A stretch of DNA of 64,000 nt from Caldilineae bacterium (GCA_020634625.1 JACKBJ010000006.1:1-64000); one strand, 5' to 3'; positions 18,399 through 27,237 are shown, counted from the first letter of the stretch. A program made the numbers and translations. Notes: generated from the letters alone by a model not told the origin.

Positions 18399-21300
18399 CT
18401 AGCGCGCCTGGGCCATCACCAGGGTCCAGTAGTGGCCGAAGTAGGTGCCCGGCGCGTAGCGGTAGTAGGCCCCGAAGTGGGTCAGCAGCGGGTCGAGCAG
18501 CTTCTCGCGGTGCTCGCCCGAGCGCATCCAGGTCTGGACCACCGTCTCGGGCTCGCCGTTCTGGCCGGCGATCAGCTGGTCGACCTGCAAGGCGTCGAAG
18601 CCGGAGCGGGCCACCCGCTGATCCGGCGTCGATCCGTCCGAACCGACATGGTCGAAGAAGCGGTGAGCGGTCATGTCCCAGGTGTGCTGCTCGGCCGCGT
18701 TGGTCAGGCGGTCGCTGAGCTCGAGGCTGCGCAGGCCGTTCTGGGCACGGGCGTCGTTGACCGCCCGCAGCAGGCGCTCGATCCGCTCGGGATCGCTGGG
18801 TGGTGCCGGGGGCAGCGGGTTGTCGCTGGTCGGCGGGCCCATGACGACGGTCAGCTTGGGGGGATTGCCGCCATATCCGGCGTCCCAGTCGAAGACGTTG
18901 GAGGTGCCGCCGCGCGGACCGTCGAGGCGGAAGCTGATCTTGCCGGTGGTCAGGCTGCGCCAGCTCAGCTCGCGCAGCTCGTCCGGCCCGAGGACGAAGA
19001 GGTTCTCGCGCCCCACGTCCAGGTCGGCCTGCAGCAGCGCCGGCTCGAGCCGCGACACGGCGCGCGTGTCGTCGATGCGCTTGAAGCCGTGGTAGCGCCA
19101 GCCCGCGTCCACGTCGGAGGTCAGGATGGCGGCTTCCCAGCGGCCGTTGCCGACCGACGAGAGCCGTTGCACCGACTGGCCGGTCAGGGTCAGCCGCGCA
19201 TGGGTGATCACGCGGTTCTTGGGCAGCTGCGACAGGTCGAACTGCACCAGGCCGTGGTACTCCTGCTGCATGTAGTAGCCGGTGAAGGTGTTGCGGGTGC
19301 CCAGGTAGCTCTTGGGGTCGTTGGAGCGCACCCAGCCGACGTCCTCGGGTTGCGGCACCAGCTCGACCACCTTCTGGGTGTCCTCCGGGCGCGGCGTTGG
19401 CGGGACGGTCGCCGACGGCAGCGGCGTGGCCGGGGCCGGCGGCGGCGTGCCGGTCGGCGGGATGGTCGCCGGCGGATCGGTCGGCCCGGGATCCGGCGGC
19501 ACCGGGGTGGCCGGCAGGATCGGCGTGGCCGTGGCGGTGGGATAGGGCACCGGCTTGCCGATGCTGTAGTTGATGAAGAGCACCGGCGGCGGGTAGGTCG
19601 CCTTGTCGCTCTGGCCGGTGTCCCAGGAAGCCAGGTTGGCGAAGTCGCCGCTGGTGGGCCCGTCCATGCGGAAGCTGATCAGGGCGGTGCTGGCCACGCG
19701 GGTGCGGATGCCCTCGAGCTGCGGGTTGGTGAAGTTGAACAGGTTCTCGCGCCCCTCGTCGATGTCGTCGGCGCTCAGGAGCGGCAGCAGCGGCGACTCG
19801 ATGCCGGCGCCGTGGATGCGCGCGTAGCCGTGGCCTTCGAAGCCGCGATCGACATCCGGGTCCATCATGTTGACCGTCCAGGTGCCGGCGCGCGTCAAGC
19901 TGCCCGAAGAGCGTCCGTACATCTGCAGCCGGGCGAAGTTGATGTGCGCGTCGGCCGGGATGGCCGAGAGGTCGAACTGCATCGCGCCGTGGTAGGCGCG
20001 TTCGTTCCAGACGCCGGTGAACATGTCGGCGCTGTCGAAGTGGTTGGCGTAGGGCTCGGTGCTGACCACCCAGCCGGCCCGCCCGAGGATCGGCTTGAGC
20101 TCGACGTCGGTGCTGCCCGGGAAGCTGGTCGGCGGCGGCGAGGTCGGCGCCACCGGCCGGTTGGTCGCGGTCGGCGGTGGGACATCGGTCGCCGTCGGCG
20201 GGGGCGGGCTGGTCGGCGCCGGTCCGGAGACCGGATCGTTGGCGAAGTTGACCGTCCAGTAGTGGCGGTAGCCGTCGCCGCTGGCCTGGTAGCCCGCGCC
20301 GATGGTGACGCAGCTCGAGCAGAGGATGATGGCCCGGTGGCCCGGGCTGTTCATCCAGGCCTCGACCGCGGCTTCGGGCGAGACCTGGCCACAGGCCACG
20401 ATCTCGCCGTAGGGCAGGCGGATGCCCTCGGCCCGCATCCGGCTGGCCGGATCGCTGCCGGTGGAGCCCGCATGGGTGCACTGACGCATCACGGCCATGT
20501 CGAGCGAGTGCTTGCCGGCCGCCCGGCGCAGGCTTTCGAGCACGCCCAGAGGCGGCAGGCCGAGCGCGCCGCGCTCGCGGTTGATCAGGACCTCGACCCG
20601 CTCCGAGGCGCCGCCGGTGACCGGCGGGCTGGTCGGCAGCGGGGTGGGCGAGGGCCGCGGCGTCGGGCTGGCCGGCGGCCCGCCGCTGGACGGCGGGGTC
20701 GGCGAGGGGGAGCTGCCGCCGCAGGGGTTCAGGTCGTAGCGCAGGGCGGCCGCCGCGTCGATGCGACCGGCGCCGAAGACCCGGTCCCAGCCGCGCGTGC
20801 CCAGGTCGACCGAGGTGGCCTCGAGGATCTGCTCGATCTGGGCCGGGCTGCGACAGGGGCCCTGCGCCACCAGCAGCGCGGCCACGCCGGCCACCACCGG
20901 CGAGGCCATGCTGGTGCCGTTCCAGGCCTGGTAGCTGCCGCCCATGACCGAGGACAGGATGGCCACGCCCGGCGCGGCGACATCGATGTAGTCGCCGTAG
21001 TTCGAGAAGCTGGCCTTGGTGTCGGACTGGCTGGTCGCGGCGATGCCGATCACGCCCGGGTAGGCCGCCGGATAGGAGGGGTTCGAGGTGTTGTCGTTGC
21101 CGGCGGCCGCGATGACCGGCACGCCGTGGTCGATGGCGTAGGCGATCGCGTCCTGCAGCGAGCGCGAGGTATAGCGTCCGCCCAGGCTCATGTTGATGAC
21201 GTCGGCGCCGTTGTCGACCGCCCAGGTGACGGCGGCCGCGATCCAGGAGAGGTTGCCGCTGCCGCGCGAGTTGAGGGCCTTGACCGGCATGATCTTGGCG

Positions 21301-22040
21301 TCCCAGCCGGTGCCGGCGATGCCCAGGGCGTTGTTGGTCATGGCCGCGGCGATGCCGGAGACGTGCGTGCCGTGGCCCTGGTCGTCGCGCGGATCCGCGT
21401 CGTTGTTGACGTGATCGTAGCCGCGCACGCACTTGTCGCGCAGATCGGGGTGATTGCAATCGGCGCCGGTATCGATGATGGCGATGGTCACGCCGGTGCC
21501 GTGCGAGATGTCCCAGGCGCCGGCGCTGTTGATCGTCTGGTGGTGCCACTGCTGGCTGTACAGCGGATCGTTGGGGATCTCGTCGAGCCCGTTCGTGGTT
21601 GCCGCGCTCAGGTCGGGCTGCTGCTCGGACGGCCAACCCTGGATGGTGAACAGGTAGTCCGGCTCGGCATAGCGGACCTCCTCTTCGGCCTGGTAGGCGC
21701 TGACCATGGCCACCGAGTCCTCCGGCAGCAGCAGCACCTGGATGTTCAGCGCCGGGATCTCGCGGATCACCTGCGCGCCGTACTCCTCGTGCAGGGCGCG
21801 CTTGACCTCGTCCGGCGTGCCGGGGGCGAAGCGCACCAGCAGGTGGTTCTCGGCGTAGATCGGCGTCTCGCTCGGATCGGGCTCATCCTGCAGCCGGCCG
21901 GCGGCAGCGCCGCTCGTCGCGGCCGTCCAGGCCGGCGGCAGCGACGCGTCCACGTTGGACTGCGCCCGGGCTGGCATCCGGGCGGGTGCCAGCAACAGTG
22001 CCAGGACCAGGAAGGACAGATGGGTGAGTCGTCGGGACAT
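18399..22040 (-). CDS. Secreted subtilase with two CAP and two jelly-roll domains
   Basis: A 1213-residue secreted S8 protease. In order: signal peptide (HLSFLVLALLLAPARMPARA), an I9-like propeptide (about 60-135, HLLVRFAPG), the subtilase domain with Asp190 (AIIDTGAD), His223 (GHGTHVSG) and Ser377 (NGTSMASP), and a Pro/Ser/Thr linker. Then come CAP domain 1 (about 480-602, AWMNSPGHRAIILC), jelly-roll 1 (645-826), a linker, jelly-roll 2 (889-1068), a linker and CAP domain 2 (1085-1213, HTWDMTAHRFFDHVGSDG). All catalytic residues are present. The ATG at 22040 has AAGGGGG about 9 nt upstream and gives a normal signal. The jelly-rolls match the one in the protein at 10981 and may bind sugars or other proteins. 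The long region upstream is highly structured. Confidence 0.92.
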   Translation of the reverse strand: MSRRLTHLSFLVLALLLAPARMPARAQSNVDASLPPAWTAATSGAAAGRLQDEPDPSETPIYAENHLLVRFAPGTPDEVKRALHEEYGAQVIREIPALNIQVLLLPEDSVAMVSAYQAEEEVRYAEPDYLFTIQGWPSEQQPDLSAATTNGLDEIPNDPLYSQQWHHQTINSAGAWDISHGTGVTIAIIDTGADCNHPDLRDKCVRGYDHVNNDADPRDDQGHGTHVSGIAAAMTNNALGIAGTGWDAKIMPVKALNSRGSGNLSWIAAAVTWAVDNGADVINMSLGGRYTSRSLQDAIAYAIDHGVPVIAAAGNDNTSNPSYPAAYPGVIGIAATSQSDTKASFSNYGDYIDVAAPGVAILSSVMGGSYQAWNGTSMASPVVAGVAALLVAQGPCRSPAQIEQILEATSVDLGTRGWDRVFGAGRIDAAAALRYDLNPCGGSSPSPTPPSSGGPPASPTPRPSPTPLPTSPPVTGGASERVEVLINRERGALGLPPLGVLESLRRAAGKHSLDMAVMRQCTHAGSTGSDPASRMRAEGIRLPYGEIVACGQVSPEAAVEAWMNSPGHRAIILCSSCVTIGAGYQASGDGYRHYWTVNFANDPVSGPAPTSPPPPTATDVPPPTATNRPVAPTSPPPTSFPGSTDVELKPILGRAGWVVSTEPYANHFDSADMFTGVWNERAYHGAMQFDLSAIPADAHINFARLQMYGRSSGSLTRAGTWTVNMMDPDVDRGFEGHGYARIHGAGIESPLLPLLSADDIDEGRENLFNFTNPQLEGIRTRVASTALISFRMDGPTSGDFANLASWDTGQSDKATYPPPVLFINYSIGKPVPYPTATATPILPATPVPPDPGPTDPPATIPPTGTPPPAPATPLPSATVPPTPRPEDTQKVVELVPQPEDVGWVRSNDPKSYLGTRNTFTGYYMQQEYHGLVQFDLSQLPKNRVITHARLTLTGQSVQRLSSVGNGRWEAAILTSDVDAGWRYHGFKRIDDTRAVSRLEPALLQADLDVGRENLFVLGPDELRELSWRSLTTGKISFRLDGPRGGTSNVFDWDAGYGGNPPKLTVVMGPPTSDNPLPPAPPSDPERIERLLRAVNDARAQNGLRSLELSDRLTNAAEQHTWDMTAHRFFDHVGSDGSTPDQRVARSGFDALQVDQLIAGQNGEPETVVQTWMRSGEHREKLLDPLLTHFGAYYRYAPGTYFGHYWTLVMAQAR

Positions 22041-22137
22041 TGGGTTCAACCCCCTTGCGAACCTGCTCGTCGAAAGACCGGATGAAGGTCGGGATATCCA
22101 GCGTAACGGTGCCGGCGACCGCGCGTTATCCATGCTC

Positions 22138-22232
22138 GGAGAGACGCTGGTGTCGGGAAACCGACCGCGCGCGCAGGTCCCTTTTTAGCTCGGGCAGGGG
22201 CAGACCTGGGACATGCCGCACAGCGTCTCTCC
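22138..22232. repeat. 12-bp inverted repeat, 71 nt apart
   Basis: GGAGAGACGCTG (22138-22149) is the exact reverse complement of CAGCGTCTCTCC (22221-22232). The second arm overlaps the local hairpin at 22212-22252, so the two structures exclude each other. Confidence 0.7.
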
Positions 22233-22252
22233 CTTGCTGTGTCCAGGGCATG
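22212..22252. repeat. Nested stem-loop
   Basis: An outer 6-bp stem (22212-22217 with 22247-22252) encloses an inner 6-bp stem (22219-22224 with 22236-22241) and an 11-nt loop. It shares bases with the long-range repeat at 22138-22232. Confidence 0.6.
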
Positions 22253-22334
22253 GACCGTCGCGGGACGGCCGGCGCGGCAGCGAATGCCAGGGACCGACCC
22301 AACGCATGCCACATGCTGCAATCCCCTTGTGCCT

Positions 22335-22376
22335 GGCAGGGCGAGCGTCAAAGCGCCGCGCGTCGTCAGCCCTGCC
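22335..22376. repeat. Stem-loop with 8-bp stem
   Basis: GGCAGGGC (22335-22342) pairs with GCCCTGCC (22369-22376) across a 26-nt loop; it is part of the structured region upstream of the protease. Confidence 0.5.
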
Positions 22377-22428
22377 CGCCGTCAACCGTCAAGTCGATCG
22401 CCGCCTGGCGAATCGCAACGGAGCCCCC

Positions 22429-22480
22429 AGCCGGCCTTAACACCAAAGTTACCAAGAGTGTACCAGACCGCAGGCCGGCT
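22429..22480. repeat. Stem-loop with 9-bp stem and A-rich loop
   Basis: AGCCGGCCT (22429-22437) pairs perfectly with AGGCCGGCT (22472-22480). The 34-nt interior is unusually A-rich for this genome (taacaccaaagttaccaag...), the look of an exposed RNA loop or a protein-binding site. Confidence 0.55.
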
Positions 22481-22524
22481 GTCCATGTTGGCGGACGTGA
22501 TTTGCGTGAGTCTCCGTGCATTCC

Positions 22525-22530
22525 ATTATA
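22525..22530 (-). promoter_or_regulatory. Candidate -10 box of the protease gene
   Basis: TATAAT on the minus strand at 22530-22525, without a recognisable -35. Use of this promoter would give the protease mRNA a leader of about 480 nt. Confidence 0.35.
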
Positions 22531-22676
22531 GGGACGCCCGGGTCGACGTCGCGGCGCTCGACCCACCGCCGGCCGACGCGCGGCCGACGCGCGTCCCGCA
22601 CGAAGCGGACGGATCGCCGCGCCGGCACCCTGCGACGAGGCACGACCGGGGTCGCGCCCGGCCTGGACCGGGGCGC

Positions 22677-22682
22677 TATAAT
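22677..22682 (+). promoter_or_regulatory. -10 box abutting the GH3-like gene (leaderless)
   Basis: A perfect TATAAT ends 6 nt before the GTG at 22689. The expected transcription start falls on the first base of the start codon, predicting a leaderless mRNA. Confidence 0.6.
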
Positions 22683-22688
22683 GCCCGC

Positions 22689-25442
22689 GTGATGCGTCCC
22701 GATCGCCCGCGACCTGGATCCCGTAGCGCCCGCTTGGCGGCACTGGCCTTGCTGGCGCTGCTGCTGTCGTGCTCCGGGACCGGCCGCGTCCGGGCCCAGG
22801 ATGACCCGCGCGGGCGGCGCAACCTCGAGCGCATCATCGCGGACATGACGGTGGCCGAGCGGGTGGGGCAGCTCTTCGTGGTTCCCTTCCGGGGTGGCCT
22901 CGACGCCGGCTCCGACCTCGCGCGCTTGCTGGACGAGCGCCAGGTGGGCGGAATCCTGCTCGTCCGCGGCAACGGGAACTTCGACAACGGGCAGGACGCG
23001 CCCACCCGACTGGCCCGCCTCACCGCAGCCGCGCAGGCGCGCGTCGCCAAGGGCCGAAGCGAGTCGATCCCCTTGCTGATCGCCCTGCCTCAGGCGGGCG
23101 GCGCCTTTCCGGCCAGTCCGCTGCATGGCGGCATGACGCCGCTGCCCAGCCAGCTGGCCATCGGTGCCACCTGGGACGCCAGCCGCGCGACGGCCATCGG
23201 CGAGATCGTCGGTCGCGAGCTGGCGGCGGTGGGGGTCAACCTGCTCCTCGGGCCGAGCCTGGACGTCAACACCGAGCCCCGGCCTGCCTCGAGCGGCGAT
23301 CTGGGGGTGCGGAGCTTCGGCGGCTCGCCGGCCTGGGTTGCGCGAATGGGCGCGGCCTACGTGTCGGGCGTGCACCTGGGCGGAGGCGGGCGCGTCGCGA
23401 CCGCGGTCGGTAGCTTCCCGGGCCTCGGCGGTGCCGATCGCAGCCCGAGCCAGGAGATCGCGGTGGTCGAGCGCGGCCTGGACCAGCTGCTGGTCACCGA
23501 CCTGCCGCCCTTCGTCGCGCTGGCCGAGGGCGAGGTCGATGGGAGCGCCGAGGTCACCGACGCCATGATGACCAGCCACGTGCGCTATCGCAGCATCCAA
23601 CGGCAGTCCGACCGGCCCTTCTCGCTCGACAGCAACGGCCTGCGCTACCTGGACGGCCAGGTCGAGGCGATCGGCCGTTGGCGTGCCGCGGGCGGCCTGC
23701 GGGTCAGCGCCGGCCTCGGATTGCCGACCGTGCGGCGCTATGTCGATGCCGAGCTCGACCGGTTCAGCCCCCGCCGGGTGATCCGCGAGTCCCTGCTCGC
23801 CGGCAACGACCTGCTGGTGCTCGAGGGCTTCGACACCGGTCCCAGCGGCGTGATGACCGGCACGGCCGAGATCGAGGAGGGCATCGCCTGGCTCGCCGGC
23901 GAGTACGAGGCCGACGAGGAGGTCCGCGCGCGGGTGGACGACGCGCTCCTGCGCATCCTGGCCTTCAAGCAGCGGCTCTACGGCAGCCTGCCCGATGCCG
24001 CGGCGGGCGTCGATCCCGAGGCGGCCGCCACGCTGACCGGGACGGGCGACGAGGCGGTCATCCAGGTGGCGCGCGAGGCCCTGACCTTGATCAGCCCGGC
24101 CGACGGCAGCTCGGTCGCCGCCCCCCAGCCCGGGGAGCGGATCCTGCTGATCGTCGACGCACGCGAGTCCCGTGAGTGCGCCGACTGCGAGGTCTATCTC
24201 GACCTCGACCCGGCGCGGCTGCTCGAGACCCTGCGCCGCGCCTATGGCCCGGAAGGCTCGGGCACCGCACGGCTGCGGGTCAATTCGGATGTCGAGGCCG
24301 TCACCTACCGGGACCTCAAGCTCTGGCTCCAGGACACCGGCAAGCTGGGCCCCGAGGCCTCGCCGGTGACCCTGCAACGCCAGCCTGCCGATCGGCCTTC
24401 CGAAGCCGTGGGCGAGCTGGTGGCCGGCGCGCGCTGGCTGGTCTTCGCCATGCGTGACGTGCGCCCCGCCGAGGCGCCGGCCTCGGATGCGCTGCGCCTC
24501 TTCCTGGCCGCCCGGCCGCGAACGGGCACCAGCGATGCCCAGGCCCAGCGGATCGTGGCGCTGGCGTTCGAGGCCCCCTACACGCTCGACACGACCGAGA
24601 TCGCCGGCCTGCACGCGCTCTATGCCGTCTACGCCCGCAGCGAGCCCTTCCTCGAGGTGGCGGTGCGCGCCCTCTTCGGCGACGTCGCGCCGCGCGGCTC
24701 CAGCCCGGTCTCGGTGCCCGGCGCCGGCTACGACCTGGCCCGACAGCTGTTGCCGGCCCAGGACCAGGTGGTGAGCCTCGAGCCGGTCGGCTGGGCGACC
24801 GGCCAGGACGTGCGCCTCGGCGACACCTTTCGGGTACGGACCAGCCCGATTCAGGACCTGAACGGGCATCTGGTGCCCGACGGCACCCGGGTGACCTTCC
24901 GGCGCTACGTCCGATCGGGCGATGTCTTCCTGCAGGACGTTCCGGCCACGACCCTACGCGGTCGCGCCCTGGCCAGTGTTCGCGCCGAGCGCGAGGGCGA
25001 GGTCGAGATCACCGTGGTCCAGAACGGCCAGGCGCTCGGCGAGCCGCTGCTGGTGCGCATTCGGCCCGGCATCGCGCTGGAAGCGCCGACGACGGCCCTG
25101 CCGCTCTTCGGCCCGGGCCGAGCACCGGTCGACTGGGGCATCCTCCTGCTGAGCCTCAGCCTGATCCTGCTGGCCGGCGTCCTGGTCTACGGCATCGACC
25201 CCGAGACGGTGCGCTCGCCGACGCTGCTCGTGCGCCTCTTCCTGCTCAGCCTGGCTTGGGGCCTGGCCGGGTACCTGTTGGTCGCCGCCGGCGGGATTCG
25301 GCTCGAGAAGCTGCCGGGCGACCTGAGCCTCTGGCCGGAGGGCTGGAGCCCGGCCTATCAGGCGCCGGTCCTGAGCCTCGGCCTGGCGCTGCTGCCGGTG
25401 CTGCCGAGCATGCTGCGGGCGATCAGGGCGCGCCGGCGCTGA
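22689..25442 (+). CDS. Membrane-anchored GH3-like protein lacking catalytic motifs
   Basis: A 917-residue exported protein. After a signal or anchor segment (LAALALLALLLSCSGTG), residues about 40-400 follow the N-terminal barrel of GH3 glycosidases (NagZ type): MTVAERVGQLFVVPF, GGILLVRGNGN, LAIGATWD, GVNLLLGPSLDVN. The family's KHFPGHG acid/base loop is replaced by VGSFPGLGGADRS, and the segment expected to carry the nucleophile Asp lacks an obvious equivalent, so it is probably not an active hexosaminidase. A middle region of unknown fold follows, then a beta domain and three C-terminal transmembrane helices (near 25132-25200, 25215-25290, 25365-25420). GTG 22689 and ATG 22692 are equally possible starts. 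The last 20 bp overlap the convergent kinase gene. Confidence 0.78.
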   Translation: MMRPDRPRPGSRSARLAALALLALLLSCSGTGRVRAQDDPRGRRNLERIIADMTVAERVGQLFVVPFRGGLDAGSDLARLLDERQVGGILLVRGNGNFDNGQDAPTRLARLTAAAQARVAKGRSESIPLLIALPQAGGAFPASPLHGGMTPLPSQLAIGATWDASRATAIGEIVGRELAAVGVNLLLGPSLDVNTEPRPASSGDLGVRSFGGSPAWVARMGAAYVSGVHLGGGGRVATAVGSFPGLGGADRSPSQEIAVVERGLDQLLVTDLPPFVALAEGEVDGSAEVTDAMMTSHVRYRSIQRQSDRPFSLDSNGLRYLDGQVEAIGRWRAAGGLRVSAGLGLPTVRRYVDAELDRFSPRRVIRESLLAGNDLLVLEGFDTGPSGVMTGTAEIEEGIAWLAGEYEADEEVRARVDDALLRILAFKQRLYGSLPDAAAGVDPEAAATLTGTGDEAVIQVAREALTLISPADGSSVAAPQPGERILLIVDARESRECADCEVYLDLDPARLLETLRRAYGPEGSGTARLRVNSDVEAVTYRDLKLWLQDTGKLGPEASPVTLQRQPADRPSEAVGELVAGARWLVFAMRDVRPAEAPASDALRLFLAARPRTGTSDAQAQRIVALAFEAPYTLDTTEIAGLHALYAVYARSEPFLEVAVRALFGDVAPRGSSPVSVPGAGYDLARQLLPAQDQVVSLEPVGWATGQDVRLGDTFRVRTSPIQDLNGHLVPDGTRVTFRRYVRSGDVFLQDVPATTLRGRALASVRAEREGEVEITVVQNGQALGEPLLVRIRPGIALEAPTTALPLFGPGRAPVDWGILLLSLSLILLAGVLVYGIDPETVRSPTLLVRLFLLSLAWGLAGYLLVAAGGIRLEKLPGDLSLWPEGWSPAYQAPVLSLGLALLPVLPSMLRAIRARRR

Positions 25443-26466
25443 CCGGGGTCGGCGCGCCACCGGGCTCGGCGTGCTGGCGCACGGACTCCCAGGTGGCCAG
25501 CGAGGCCAGCACGGTCAGGAGCAGGACCAGCGCCAGCAGCGCGGCGTTCTCCCACAGGGCGGCGCGCCAGGCGGCCGGCGCCGTTCCCATCTCGCCGTCC
25601 AGCATCAACGGCTCCGTGCCCGCCAGCAGGCTGCCCAGCGCCTCGACGCTGTCCGGCCGCTTGTCGGGGTGCAAGGCCATGGCCACCAGGATGCTGCCCT
25701 CGACCCGGGCCGAGATGTCCGGATTGAGGCGTCGCGGCCGGGCCAGGGCGTTGGGCATCAGGAAGCGTTCCTGGGCCGTGACCGGCAGGCGGCCGGTGAG
25801 CAGATGGTAGAGCGTCGCGCCGATGCCGTAGATGTCCGCGCGCACGTCGGTATGACCGGTGTCGCCGGCGTATTGCTCGAGCGGGGTGTAGGGCAGCGAG
25901 CCCAGACCGCGCGCCACCGTCAGCGTGCGCGGATCCTGGGGGTCCATCGGCTTGACCAGCCCGAAGTCGACCAGCTTGATGCGCGTGCCGTCGACCAGCT
26001 TGATGTTGGCCGGCTTGATGTCGCGGTGCAGCACGGGGGGCGCCTGGCCGTGCAGGTAGCGCACCACCTCGACCAGCTGCGACGCCCAGTCGAGCACCTG
26101 CGCTTCGGGCAGGAACTCGCCCCGCGCCCGGGCCTCCTCGACCAGCTGCCGCAGGTCGGGGCCCTCGACGAAGTCCATGACCAGGAAGTCGACGTCCTCG
26201 CGCACGAAGTAGTCGGAGACCTTCGGCAGGCCGGGGTGATCCAGCCGGGCCAGGGTGCTGGCCTCGCGCCGGAACTGGTCCTGGGCCTGGCTGCGCTGCT
26301 CGGCGCTGCTGCCGGGCTCGGGCCGGATCTCCTTCACCGCCGTCACTCGGCCGGGCAGGCGCAGGTCTTCGGCGCGGTAGACCGCCCCGGCGCCGCCCTG
26401 CCCGACCAGCTCGACCACGCGGTAGCGGCCGCGCAACACCGTTCCCGGCTTGATCGTTTCGCTCAC
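25423..26466 (-). CDS. Membrane Ser/Thr protein kinase without sensor domain
   Basis: A 347-residue bacterial Hanks-type kinase. It has a Gly-rich loop (GQGGAGAVYRAED), an ATP-binding Lys in VTAVKE (Lys45), a catalytic loop HRDIKPANI (about 151), DFG, an APE-like PLEQY segment, and a C-terminal membrane helix (ALLALVLLLTVLASLATW) with only about 25 residues beyond. So it lacks the extracellular sensor, such as PASTA, found in the second kinase here. The GTG at 26466 lies 7 nt after TACCTT on the minus strand, suggesting a leaderless mRNA. The divergent neighbour at 26601 contains a phosphothreonine-binding FHA domain and is a plausible substrate or partner. Confidence 0.9.
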   Translation of the reverse strand: MSETIKPGTVLRGRYRVVELVGQGGAGAVYRAEDLRLPGRVTAVKEIRPEPGSSAEQRSQAQDQFRREASTLARLDHPGLPKVSDYFVREDVDFLVMDFVEGPDLRQLVEEARARGEFLPEAQVLDWASQLVEVVRYLHGQAPPVLHRDIKPANIKLVDGTRIKLVDFGLVKPMDPQDPRTLTVARGLGSLPYTPLEQYAGDTGHTDVRADIYGIGATLYHLLTGRLPVTAQERFLMPNALARPRRLNPDISARVEGSILVAMALHPDKRPDSVEALGSLLAGTEPLMLDGEMGTAPAAWRAALWENAALLALVLLLTVLASLATWESVRQHAEPGGAPTPVSAGAP

Positions 26467-26600
26467 GCCGACTAAGGTATGGCCGCAGCGTGGTGCGGTC
26501 AAGCGCCGCGCGGTCGCTTCGGGGATCCGGCAGCTCGCGGGTGGCGTCCCACCGCCCGGCTCGGTCCCAACCTGGTCGGCAAGCGATAGCGAGGTGATTC

Positions 26601-27227
26601 GTGGCTCAAGAAGGCGCAATGCTCATCCTGCGCGGCGAGGACGGCGCGCGGGAGTGGCCGATCCAGGGCGAGCTGGTGATCGGGCGCGACCCTGCCTGCG
26701 AGGTGCATCTGGCCGATCGACAGGTCTCGCGACGGCACGCCATCGTGCGCAAGTCGGCCAGCGGGTTCATCGTCTGCGATGCCGGCAGCAAGAACGGGCT
26801 CTGGCTCAACGGTGCGCCGGTCGAGGGCGAGACGCCCCTGTCGGATGGTGACGAGATCTCGATCGCCGCCCGCTTCAAGCTCTTCTTCGTCGATGCCGAC
26901 GCCACCGCGCCGCTCATCTTCGATCAACGGGGTCTGCGCATCGACTCGGAGACGATGACGGTCTACGTCAACGGCCAGCCGCTCGACCCGCCCCTGTCCG
27001 GGCCCCAGTACGAGCTGCTGGTGCTGCTCAACAAGGCAGGCGGCGCCCTGGTCAGCCGTGACGAGATCATCGACGCCGTCTGGCCCGACGAGGATGCCGG
27101 CGGGGTCAGCGAGGATGCCCTGGACGCCCTGGTGCGCCGGTTGCGCATGCGCTTGTCGGAGGTCGAGCCGGCGCACGGCTACATCGTCACCGTGCGCGGC
27201 TACGGCTTCCGCCTGGACATGCCCTGA
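26601..27227 (+). CDS. FHA-domain winged-helix transcription regulator
   Basis: A 208-residue cytoplasmic regulator. Residues 25-93 are an FHA domain with the phosphothreonine-binding signature GRDPACEVHLADRQVSRRHA and the KNGLWLNG turn. Residues 112-207 are an OmpR/PhoB-type winged helix (SGPQYELLVLLNKAGGALVS, DALVRRLRMRL, VRGYGFRLD). It therefore probably binds DNA in response to phosphorylation by a Ser/Thr kinase; the kinase gene starts 134 bp away on the other strand. The GTG at 26601 follows GAGG by 6 nt; an internal ATG six codons later is an alternative. It sits 10 nt before a glycosyltransferase gene and may be cotranscribed with it. Confidence 0.9.
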   Translation: MAQEGAMLILRGEDGAREWPIQGELVIGRDPACEVHLADRQVSRRHAIVRKSASGFIVCDAGSKNGLWLNGAPVEGETPLSDGDEISIAARFKLFFVDADATAPLIFDQRGLRIDSETMTVYVNGQPLDPPLSGPQYELLVLLNKAGGALVSRDEIIDAVWPDEDAGGVSEDALDALVRRLRMRLSEVEPAHGYIVTVRGYGFRLDMP

Positions 27228-27237
27228 GCCGCCCCGG

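Larger units (their letters stand above)
22041..22688. other. 648-bp structured intergenic region
   Basis: No gene is evident on either strand. The region is visibly richer in A+T than its flanks and holds several stems, listed separately. A perfect TATAAT on the minus strand (22530-22525) would start a leader of about 480 nt for the protease gene, and the GH3-like gene's own -10 (22677) sits at the other end. A candidate long regulatory leader or a free-standing RNA. Confidence 0.5.

Noticed and set aside
22185..22540. Hairpin-rich region as a tRNA, tmRNA, RNase P or SRP RNA gene.
   Set aside because: No CCA end, T-loop, tag-peptide frame, or the conserved cores of those RNAs can be found.
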